From Acidobacteriota bacterium (GTDB taxonomy: Bacteria > Acidobacteriota > UBA6911 > RPQK01 > JAJDTT01), in NCBI GenBank assembly GCA_022827025.1, contig JAJDTT010000037.1, positions 1-64,000 on the forward strand: 64,000 nucleotides of DNA, given 5' to 3'. Below are positions 56,986-64,000 of this stretch, in pieces (positions within the stretch are counted from its first letter, which is position 1; the number at the start of each line of letters is the position of its first letter). Position numbers and translations under genes: made by a program. Under the pieces are notes generated by a model. That model was not told the DNA's origin. It worked only from the letters and a program-made list of their open reading frames with translations, and searched no databases.

Positions 56986-57984
56986 TCAGTTGTTTCGATT
57001 CAGGACGAAGTCGGGCACCTGGAGGAGGGCGTCCCGGTAGATGGAGTCGGGAAAGACCGCAAGCGCATCCCTGGCCTGCTGGGCGTAGCCTCGGGCACGG
57101 AGCTTCAGTTCATCCAGAGCTCCGTACTTCCAGACCAGGCCCAGGATCTCCTGCTTGTTGGCATCGCTGAAATCGTGCTCACGAATCACCTGCCGGAGAA
57201 AGGCCTTTTCCGTCCGACGGGCACGGCGAAGCATGAAGATGATGGGGAGCGTCATCTTTCCCTCTTCCAGGTCCTTGAGGACCGGCTTGCCCATGTCCTT
57301 CTGGGCGGAGGTGTAGTCGAGCTGGTCGTCCACCAGTTGGAAGGCCATCCCCAGGGACCGGCCGTAGAGGGCGAGACCCTCCTCCCGGGCCGGATCCATG
57401 TTTCCCAGAATCGCTCCCAGGCGGCCGCAACCGGAAAAAAGGTATGCCGTCTTGTAGAGGCTGATCCGCAACTGTTGCTGCTCGGTGACGTCCATGCGCC
57501 CCTCCAGCTCAAGCTGGAGGAGCTCCCCCTCCACCATTTTCCGGGTGATGTCGATGAGGATGTCCAGAATCCTCATCGACCGCTCCTTCATGGCGATTTG
57601 AAACGACGTCATGTAGAGCCAGTCGCCCATGAGGACCGTGACCTGATTGCCCCATTTGGCGTTGACCGAGAGCCGCCCGCGACGGACGTCGCTGTTGTCG
57701 ATGATGTCGTCGTGCACCAGCGTGGCCACGTGGATCAATTCCACCACCACGCTCAGCCGAAGCGCCGCCTCGATGCGGGCCCCGCACAGCTTGGAAGCCA
57801 GGAGCAGGACCGCCGGCCGGAGCCGCTTCCCGCCGCTCGTGTGCAGATACCGGTTGATGTCGTTGACCAGCGGAATCGCGCTCTGGATCTCCGAATCGAG
57901 GCGGGTCTCCACGTCGGCCAGATCCGATTTCACCAGCAGGAAAATGTCTTTCAGAGTGAGCGGGCGGCTAGTCTGCACGTCCAT
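56986..57984 (-). CDS. ispB: Long-chain polyprenyl diphosphate synthase
   Basis: A 332-residue trans-prenyltransferase that builds the isoprenoid tail of quinones by adding isopentenyl units. First Asp-rich motif: D92-D-x-x-D96 (LVHDDIIDNSDVRRG). Second: FQLVDDQLDYTSAQKDMGKP. GGKRLRPAVLLLAS is the usual N-terminal substrate-binding loop. Small residues before the first motif favour a long (C35-C50) product. It is downstream of tatD on the same strand (146 bases). The symbol follows the octaprenyl/heptaprenyl family; the exact chain length is not known. Confidence 0.88.
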   Translation of the reverse strand: MDVQTSRPLTLKDIFLLVKSDLADVETRLDSEIQSAIPLVNDINRYLHTSGGKRLRPAVLLLASKLCGARIEAALRLSVVVELIHVATLVHDDIIDNSDVRRGRLSVNAKWGNQVTVLMGDWLYMTSFQIAMKERSMRILDILIDITRKMVEGELLQLELEGRMDVTEQQQLRISLYKTAYLFSGCGRLGAILGNMDPAREEGLALYGRSLGMAFQLVDDQLDYTSAQKDMGKPVLKDLEEGKMTLPIIFMLRRARRTEKAFLRQVIREHDFSDANKQEILGLVWKYGALDELKLRARGYAQQARDALAVFPDSIYRDALLQVPDFVLNRNN

Positions 57985-58130
57985 TCCTGGTCATACGGTC
58001 CCGGAATTGCAGGGCCATCGGGGGAAAGCCCCGTTTTCCGGCTGTTTTCATTTCCGTCCGACGGACGACAAACCGCTTCGGCTGCGCCCGCAGCGTCTCC
58101 CGGCAAATCAGCTTGGGAACTATATCAACG

Positions 58131-58949
58131 TCAATTTGAGACTGGCAATCCGGGCGGGACCCCGGAAGACCCGACGCGGAACAACCTCTCGAAGTTGGAC
58201 CGGGTGTTCTCACCCACCTGTTCCAGGGTCAGGCCACGGATTCTCCCCAGTTCCCGTGCGACTTCCACCACCCGGGATGGCTCGTTGGTCTTTCCCCGAA
58301 AGGGGACCGGGGCCAGGTAGGGGGAGTCGGTTTCGATCAGAATCCGGTCCAACGGCAAGAGGCTCGCCAACGCTCGCAGCGAATTCGACTTGCGAAAGGT
58401 GAGGATGCCCCCCAGTCCGATGAAAAAACCCCGATCCAGGCAGCGCCGGGCGGTCGACTCACCGGAGGTGAAACAGTGGACCACTCCGTTGAGCCGCTCC
58501 CCACTGGGATACTTCTCCTCCAGAATCGCGCAGATCTCATCCTCTGCCTTCCTGGAGTGGATCACGATGGGTTTCCCGGCGGCCTGAGCCAGCTCGATCT
58601 GCGCCAGGAACGCCTCCCTCTGAGCATCGGCATCAGAGTTCAGATAGTGGAAGTCGAGACCGATCTCGCCCAGGGCCAGAGCCTTGGGGTGCCGCAACAG
58701 ATCGGCCAGCTCGGAGGCGATGCCGTCCGAGAAGCAACGGGCGTCGTGGGGATGGACGCCGAAGGCGGCCCAGAGGCCGTCGTAGCGGTCCAACAGGCTC
58801 AGCGTGGTGCCGGCGGAATGACGATCTTCTTCCAGGCAACAGATGGTCAGAATCGACTCCACTCCCGCCTGCCGGGCCCGGGACAGGACTCCCTCCAGGT
58901 CGGCCTGCAAGACAGGGGAATCGAGATGGGCGTGGGAGTCGACGAACAC
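58131..58949 (-). CDS. tatD: TatD-family metal-dependent hydrolase (DNase)
   Basis: A 272-residue amidohydrolase-fold protein. Metal ligands: H-x-H in VDSHAHLDSPVL, E in ALGEIGLDFHYLNSD, H in PIVIHSRKAEDE, H in VHCFTSGE, and D in LIETDSPYLAPVPFRGKTNE. The start is GTG 58949, 21 bases after the metG stop, the common metG-tatD neighbourhood. 3'-5' DNase activity and roles in DNA repair are known for homologues. Confidence 0.93.
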   Translation of the reverse strand: MFVDSHAHLDSPVLQADLEGVLSRARQAGVESILTICCLEEDRHSAGTTLSLLDRYDGLWAAFGVHPHDARCFSDGIASELADLLRHPKALALGEIGLDFHYLNSDADAQREAFLAQIELAQAAGKPIVIHSRKAEDEICAILEEKYPSGERLNGVVHCFTSGESTARRCLDRGFFIGLGGILTFRKSNSLRALASLLPLDRILIETDSPYLAPVPFRGKTNEPSRVVEVARELGRIRGLTLEQVGENTRSNFERLFRVGSSGVPPGLPVSN

Positions 58950-58970
58950 CGGGAAATCTCCGGAGGGAGC

Positions 58971-60899
58971 TCAGGTCAGAACCGACCCCAGGCGCACCTC
59001 TTCGGTGAAGGTGGCCAGGACCGGTTTTCCTCCGTCCGAAGCCGCCACGATCATCCCGTTGGATTCCACACCCATGAGCTTGGCCGGTTTGAGATTGGTC
59101 ACGATGACGACCAGGCGGCCCGGCAGAGACTCCGGTGAGTACTGCCCGGCGATTCCCGCCACCACCTGGCGGACCTCCGACCCCAGGTCCACCTTGAGCT
59201 TGAGGAGGCGGGTCGACTTGGGAATGGATTCGGCGCTCACGATCCGGGCCACCTGCATCCTGACCTTGGCGAATTCCTTGATGTCGATGCGGGCATCATC
59301 CCGGCCACCGGCCTTGGCGGCCGAGGTCTTTTTCGATGCGGCGCCGGCTGCACGTCGATTCTTCACTTTCACACGAAACTCCTTCTTGTCCAAGCGGGGA
59401 TAGATATGGCTCAACCGCCCGATGGAGGAACCGCTCTCCAGACCGGCCCACTCCATGGAGGGTATCCGATGATCCTCCAGGGGCCGGCGAATGCCGAGCT
59501 GCCTCAAAACGGCGGCCGCCCCGCCGGGGACGATGGGCCCCAACATCACCGCGATCACTCGCAACGCCTCGGCGGCATGGTACAGGACACTCCCCAACTG
59601 CGTCCTTCGGCTCGGATCCTTGGCCAGAACCCAGGGTTCGTTGACCACCAGGTACTTGTTCACCCGGCCGATCAACTCCCAGACGGCCTCCATGGCCTTG
59701 TTGATCTGGAGGTCCCCCAACCGATCCTGGTAGAGCCGCGCAGTCTCGTCACAAGACTTCCGGAGTTCCCGGCCCTTCTCGTCCGATTCTCCCGCCTCCG
59801 GAATGACGCCGCCGAAATAGCTGCGGATCATCTTCAGCGTGCGTTGGGCCAAATTTCCCAGATCGTTGACCAGGTCGCTGTTGACCCGCGTTCGCAGCCC
59901 GTCGAAGGAGAAGTTTCCGTCGGAGCCCAAGGGGATCTCCCGGAGCAGGAAGTAGCGGAAGTAGTCGGTCCGGACCACGTTCGAGAGCTCGTCGGCGGTG
60001 ACGAAATTGCCCTTGGACTTGGACATCTTCTCCCCTTCGATGGTCCACCATCCATGGCTCAAGATCCGCTTGGGGGGAGCCAGGCCGGCCGCCATCAGAA
60101 ACGCCGGCCAGTAGACGGCATGGAACCGAAGGATGTCCTTGCCGATGAGATGGACGTCTACCGGCCACCACTTCTCGAACTTCTCGTCGTCGGCGCCGTA
60201 GCCCATGCCCGAGATATACCCGGTGAGGGCGTCGAACCAGACATAGAAGATGTGCTTCTCGTCGCCGGGGACCGGGATGCCCCAGCGAAACGAGGTGCGG
60301 CTGATGCTGAGATCCTGAAGACCGCCTTCGACGAACCGGACCACCTCGTTCATCCGGGCGCGGGGGACCACGAAGTCCGGGTTGTCCCGGTAGAACCGCA
60401 GCAGCTTCTCCTGGAACGCCGACAGCTTGAAGAAGTAGCTGTCCTCGGTCATGAACTCGGTGAGCCGGCCGCAGTCGGGACAGTTCCGGCCTTCCGCCAC
60501 GTAGGCCTCGCAGCTCACGCAGTAGTTGCCCTGGTACTGACCGAGATAGACGCTTCCGCTTTTCTTGACCGCCCGGAAGAGCTTGGCGACGGCGCGATAG
60601 TGCCTTTTCTGGGTGGTTCGTATGAACTCGTCGAAGTTCAGCCCGAGCCGCTCCCAGGTGCTTCGAAACTTGCCGGCATAGGTGTCCACCAGTTCCTGGG
60701 GCTCGATGCCTTGTTGCCGGGCCGACCGCTCGATCTTGAGACCGTGCTCGTCCGTGCCGGTCAGGAAGGAGACGTCGTCGCCGCACATTCGCCGGTAGCG
60801 GACGATGGCGTCGGCGATGACGGTGGTGTAGGTATGCCCCACGTGGGGCACGTCGTTGACATAGTAGAGAGGTGTCGTGAGGTAGAAGGTCTTGGACAT
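58971..60899 (-). CDS. metG: Methionyl-tRNA synthetase
   Basis: A 642-residue class I synthetase: HIGH-type motif HVGHTYTT, zinc/knuckle cysteines CVSCEAYVAEGRNCPDC, WFDALTGYISGMGYG, KMSKS motif in EGEKMSKSKGNFVTADEL, then the anticodon-binding helical domain. The C-terminus has a fused tRNA-binding OB domain (DIKEFAKVRMQVARIVSAES ... NLKPAKLMGVESNGM), used for dimerisation. The linker before it is K/A-rich. Starts 4 bases downstream of larC. Confidence 0.95.
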   Translation of the reverse strand: MSKTFYLTTPLYYVNDVPHVGHTYTTVIADAIVRYRRMCGDDVSFLTGTDEHGLKIERSARQQGIEPQELVDTYAGKFRSTWERLGLNFDEFIRTTQKRHYRAVAKLFRAVKKSGSVYLGQYQGNYCVSCEAYVAEGRNCPDCGRLTEFMTEDSYFFKLSAFQEKLLRFYRDNPDFVVPRARMNEVVRFVEGGLQDLSISRTSFRWGIPVPGDEKHIFYVWFDALTGYISGMGYGADDEKFEKWWPVDVHLIGKDILRFHAVYWPAFLMAAGLAPPKRILSHGWWTIEGEKMSKSKGNFVTADELSNVVRTDYFRYFLLREIPLGSDGNFSFDGLRTRVNSDLVNDLGNLAQRTLKMIRSYFGGVIPEAGESDEKGRELRKSCDETARLYQDRLGDLQINKAMEAVWELIGRVNKYLVVNEPWVLAKDPSRRTQLGSVLYHAAEALRVIAVMLGPIVPGGAAAVLRQLGIRRPLEDHRIPSMEWAGLESGSSIGRLSHIYPRLDKKEFRVKVKNRRAAGAASKKTSAAKAGGRDDARIDIKEFAKVRMQVARIVSAESIPKSTRLLKLKVDLGSEVRQVVAGIAGQYSPESLPGRLVVIVTNLKPAKLMGVESNGMIVAASDGGKPVLATFTEEVRLGSVLT

Positions 60900-60903
60900 G
60901 GCC

Positions 60904-62160
60904 CTATTCCGTCTCGGTCGCCTTGCGGATCGCCACCTGTCTCAGACTCTTCAACGGAAGACGGGTCCTCTCGGCGATCCTTTTCAGGTCTTCGTACTCG
61001 GGCCAGACGGTGACCGGCTCTCCTCCAAAACGTCCCACTTTGACTCGCACCGTTCCGTGCCCGGTCTCCACCTCCCGGAACTCGCGCTCCAGGACCCACC
61101 GCCGCCACGGCTTCCACCGAATCCCCAAGGTCGTCGTCTCCCGGAAGATGAGACTCATCATGCGGTCCCGGTCCCGCGGGCGGCAGAGCACCGAAAGATG
61201 GTGTCCGGGCCTTCCCTTCTTCATCTGCTGGGGGACGCAACGGACGTCCAGAGCTCCCCGGCCCAGGGCGGTCTCCATGACGTAGCCGATGGCTTCGGGA
61301 TCCAGGTCGTCGATGTCGGCCTCCAGGACCAGGACCTCTTCGTCACGCACTCCTTGGGCGGCCGCCGGGGAGGGTCGTTCCTCGGCGGCTTCACGGCCGA
61401 GAACCAGCCTCAACATGTTGGGAATTCCGGGCAGTTCCCGGTCTCCGGCCCCGAACCCCCATCGATCCAGTGTCCAGGCGGGGGTCGCGGCGCCGGGCGC
61501 CGCCAGCGAGGTGACGATGGCCGCCCCGGTGGGCGTGGTCAGCTCCGCCTGCACGTCTCCCATAACCACGGGAAACCCGCGAACCAGGTGAGCCGTCGCG
61601 GGCGCGGGGACGGGCCAGGTGCCGTGGGAGAAGGTCACGGTGCCGCTGCCCAGGTACAGGGGACTCGAGAAAAAACGGCTGGCGCCGAGATAGTGGAATC
61701 CGATGCAGGCGCCGACGATATCCACGATGGCGTCCACCGCCCCCACTTCATGAAAGTGGACGTGCTCCACCGACTTCCCATGGACGGCCGCCTCGGCCCT
61801 GGCCAGCCGCCGAAACACCGACAGCGCCATCTCCTTGACCGGATCCTCCAGGCGGCTCTCTTCGATCAACCCGTAGATCTGACTGGGCGTGCGGCCATGG
61901 GTGTGGGAGTGGGAGTGGGAGTGGGAGTGGGAGTGTCCTCCATGCTCGAGCTCGACACGGAAGTCGGTCCCCGAGAGCCCGTTCCGGTCGATCTTGCGGG
62001 CGCTGAGGCGATAGGGCTCCAGCCGCAACGACGCGAGCCGCCGCCGAAGGTGCTCCAGGGGGAGTCCCAGATCCAGCAACCCTCCCAGGATCATGTCCCC
62101 GCTCACGCCGTTGAAGGCGTCGAAGTAGAGGATGCGATCCCGGCCGCCGTCCCTGCCCAT
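60904..62160 (-). CDS. larC: Nickel-pincer cofactor biosynthesis protein LarC
   Basis: A 418-residue LarC, which inserts nickel into the pincer nucleotide cofactor of lactate racemase and its relatives, using CTP. Motifs: ILYFDAFNGVSGDMILGGLL, VHFHEVGAVDAIVDIVGACI, ELTTPTGAAIVTSLA, ADIDDLDPEAIGYVMETAL and KKGRPGHHLSVLC. In lactobacilli the gene is split by a programmed frameshift; here it is one frame. An insertion of alternating His-Ser (HGGHSHSHSHSHSHTHG) near residue 75, typical of metal handling, is coded by a hexanucleotide repeat. larA, larB and larE are not in the window. Start is ATG 62160. Confidence 0.92.
   Translation of the reverse strand: MGRDGGRDRILYFDAFNGVSGDMILGGLLDLGLPLEHLRRRLASLRLEPYRLSARKIDRNGLSGTDFRVELEHGGHSHSHSHSHSHTHGRTPSQIYGLIEESRLEDPVKEMALSVFRRLARAEAAVHGKSVEHVHFHEVGAVDAIVDIVGACIGFHYLGASRFFSSPLYLGSGTVTFSHGTWPVPAPATAHLVRGFPVVMGDVQAELTTPTGAAIVTSLAAPGAATPAWTLDRWGFGAGDRELPGIPNMLRLVLGREAAEERPSPAAAQGVRDEEVLVLEADIDDLDPEAIGYVMETALGRGALDVRCVPQQMKKGRPGHHLSVLCRPRDRDRMMSLIFRETTTLGIRWKPWRRWVLEREFREVETGHGTVRVKVGRFGGEPVTVWPEYEDLKRIAERTRLPLKSLRQVAIRKATETE
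61901..61935. repeat. Hexanucleotide microsatellite within larC
   Basis: GTGGGA repeated about five times (plus strand), i.e. CACTCC repeats on the coding strand, encoding (His-Ser)5. Copy-number change would be in frame and would alter the length of the histidine-rich metal-binding segment without breaking the gene. Confidence 0.8.
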
Positions 62161-62213
62161 GCTGCACACAATAGCACGGCCGGAGCCCCTCCGGCGTCTG
62201 ATATCATGGCCCC

Positions 62214-64000
62214 ATGTTGCTGCGCCGGGCCCGCCAGAGTGAGGCTCTGTTCCGGGACTTCGTGCGCCAACGGTTCTCCCTGGAACTGGGGTCCGCCGCC
62301 GCCAAATCGCCGCCCAGAATCGAGTTCGGGGACCTGGCCTTCGCCTTTCCCTTCGAACTGGCGCGGAGCCTGCGCCGGGCGCCCCGCGACATCGCCCTGG
62401 AGATCGCCGCAAACTTCCCGGCGCCCCCCTGGATGGCACGGGTCGAGGCGGCGGGAGGTTATGTCAACGTCTTTCTGAAGCGGGATCGATTCCTGGCCGA
62501 TCTCCGGGACTCCCTCTCCGCCTCGCCGGAACCGCCGCGCGGGCCGAAGATCATCGTCGAGCACACCAACATCAACCCCAACAAGGCGGCTCACATCGGG
62601 CACCTCCGCAATGCGGTCCTCGGGGACACCTTCGGGCGCCTGTTGCGATCCCGGGGCCATTCGGTGGAGATCCAGAACTACATCGACGACACCGGCGTCC
62701 AGGTCGCCGACGTGGTGGTCGGATTCCGGCACTTGCGAAAGTTGAGCCTGGCGCAGGTCCGGGCGATTCCCGAGCCCTTCGACTACTACTGCTGGGACCT
62801 GTACGCCAAGGTCCGCGACTGGTATCGACGGGAGGACTCCCGCCTGGAACATCGGCGCCGCACCCTTCGAGAGATCGAGGAGGGAGAGGGCGAGACCAGC
62901 CGAATGGCCGAGCACGTCTCCCTCCGGATCGTGAACGCCCACCTGCGAACCATGTGGCGCGTCGGCGTCCGTTACGACGTCCTTCCCCGGGAGAGCCAGA
63001 TCCTGAGGGAGAGATTCTGGGACGAGGCCTTCGACCAGCTCAAGCAGCGCAAGGCCATCACCCACGTTGCGGACGGACCCAATCGAGGCTGCTGGGTGAT
63101 GCGGCTTCCAGGCGAGAACGGTCAGCCTGCGGAGGAGAAGATCATCGTCCGCAGCGACGGGACCGTCACCTACGTGGGCAAGGACATCGCCTATCAACTC
63201 TGGAAGTTCGGCTTGCTGGAGAAGAGCTTCCGCTACCGGGTCGTGCACCGTTATCCGGACCGGGACGAGGTCTGGATGACCAGTTCCGACGGAGCCTCCG
63301 ACGTCGAGAAGGACTTCGGACGCGGCCAGAGTGTCTACAACGTCATCGACGTTCGCCAGTCCTACCTGCAGCGGGTGGTGGTCCACGGACTTCGCAGCCT
63401 GGGCCACGAAGTCCCCGCCGACCAGTCCACCCACTTTTCCTATGAAATGGTGGCTCTCTCCCAGAAGTGCAGCCAGGAACTGGGGATCGAGCTCTCGGAA
63501 GCGGATCGGGCCAGACCCTACGTGGAGGTCTCCGGGCGCAAGGGATTGGGAGTCAAGGCCGACGACCTGGTGGACAAGCTCATCGAGAAGTCACTTCAGG
63601 AGGTGGCCGACCGGCAGCCGGACCTGACCCGCGAGGCGCGCCTGCGGATCGCCACCCGGATCGCCGTCGGCGCCCTGCGTTACTTCCTCCTCAAGTATGC
63701 CCGCAACTCGGTCATCGCCTTCGACTTCGGGGAGGCTCTGAGCTTCGAGGGAGAGACCGGGCCCTACCTGCAATATTCGGTGGTGCGCGCCAACAACATC
63801 TTCCGCAAGCTGCGCTCCCGGCGGGGCGGCGCGGGGCAACGGGAGCAGGAGAATCGGCAAGAGGATCTTTGGGAGCACCCGGAACGGTTCGCCGATCTGC
63901 TCGAGGACGATCAGATCTGGAAGTTGCTGCTTCAGGCCGGAAGGTCGGAAGGCGCCATCGAGCAGTCGTTCAAGACCCTGGAAATGTCCTACCTGGCCAA
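62214..64000 (+). CDS. argS: Arginyl-tRNA synthetase (truncated by window end)
   Basis: Open from ATG 62214 to the window edge (at least 595 codons). Class I synthetase: EHTNINPNKAAHIGHLRNAV holds the HIGH motif and the conserved ArgRS N-terminal boundary. It continues with VEIQNYIDDTGVQVADVVVG, GTVTYVGKDIAYQLWKFGL and a KMSKS-equivalent VSGRKGLGVKADDLVDKL. GALRYFLLKYARNSVIAFDF and SFEGETGPYLQYSVVRAN fit the C-terminal anticodon domain boundary. It is divergent from larC (53 bases between starts). Confidence 0.93.
   Translation, partial: MLLRRARQSEALFRDFVRQRFSLELGSAAAKSPPRIEFGDLAFAFPFELARSLRRAPRDIALEIAANFPAPPWMARVEAAGGYVNVFLKRDRFLADLRDSLSASPEPPRGPKIIVEHTNINPNKAAHIGHLRNAVLGDTFGRLLRSRGHSVEIQNYIDDTGVQVADVVVGFRHLRKLSLAQVRAIPEPFDYYCWDLYAKVRDWYRREDSRLEHRRRTLREIEEGEGETSRMAEHVSLRIVNAHLRTMWRVGVRYDVLPRESQILRERFWDEAFDQLKQRKAITHVADGPNRGCWVMRLPGENGQPAEEKIIVRSDGTVTYVGKDIAYQLWKFGLLEKSFRYRVVHRYPDRDEVWMTSSDGASDVEKDFGRGQSVYNVIDVRQSYLQRVVVHGLRSLGHEVPADQSTHFSYEMVALSQKCSQELGIELSEADRARPYVEVSGRKGLGVKADDLVDKLIEKSLQEVADRQPDLTREARLRIATRIAVGALRYFLLKYARNSVIAFDFGEALSFEGETGPYLQYSVVRANNIFRKLRSRRGGAGQREQENRQEDLWEHPERFADLLEDDQIWKLLLQAGRSEGAIEQSFKTLEMSYLA

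Overview
The window is a 64 kb piece of a high-GC bacterial chromosome, most likely from an uncultivated Acidobacteriota (inference; there is no rRNA or other decisive marker). The case rests on a combination of genes: the bacillithiol genes bshC-bshB1, secreted DUF1501, YVTN-type and PQQ-type beta-propeller proteins, a ThiS-ThiG fusion, a DUF92 kinase fusion, complex I genes, an intact type IV prepilin peptidase with a minor-pseudopilin operon, and many small dispersed palindromic repeats. No tRNA, rRNA, CRISPR array or complete transposase was seen.

Layout. 0-12.5 kb is an accessory stretch. It holds a ribbon-helix-helix/PIN toxin-antitoxin pair, a MITE-like element, a run of exported proteins (DUF1501, aldo/keto reductase, sialidase-like and other propellers, a GH43-like protein), hicB with a frameshifted hicA, a type I restriction remnant, a D-threonine-aldolase-like enzyme, and a 1.2 kb gene-free block packed with palindromes. 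12.5-31.6 kb is mostly housekeeping: an exopolysaccharide priming transferase, bacillithiol synthesis, phosphonoacetate hydrolase next to prepilin peptidase, a TolC-like protein, an M48 protease, NAD(P)HX repair plus TsaE, four minor pseudopilins (GspH/I/J/K-like), ubiE, aroB and thiSG.

32-37.6 kb is a tightly coupled minus-strand operon: UPF0175 antitoxin, alkaline-phosphatase-superfamily protein, NAD-dependent epimerase, a phytol-kinase/DUF92 fusion, then a UbiA prenyltransferase. It looks like a prenyl-alcohol activation and transfer pathway. 38.2-44.3 kb carries nuoJKLMN followed by greA. 44.4-47.8 kb carries a flavin amine oxidase and a type III polyketide synthase coupled to an isoprenylcysteine-methyltransferase-like gene (a BpsA/BpsB-like pair). 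48-53.2 kb is a defence and toxin-antitoxin island: two VapBC-like pairs, AbiEi/AbiEii, and a truncated HsdS. 53.3-64 kb returns to core genes: PBP1A, a DUF4143 ATPase under a strong palindrome, polyprenyl diphosphate synthase, TatD, MetG, LarC, and ArgS running off the end.

How it fits together. UbiE, the polyprenyl synthase and NuoJ-N point to a quinone-based respiratory chain. PilD and the pseudopilins belong to one type IV pilus or type II secretion machine. The most unusual non-coding signal is a set of hairpin repeats in which stem sequences vary while pairing is kept (compensatory changes), sitting beside MITE-like elements of one family near 1.0, 19.4 and 37.9 kb. One of these elements supplies the stop codon of the TolC-like gene.
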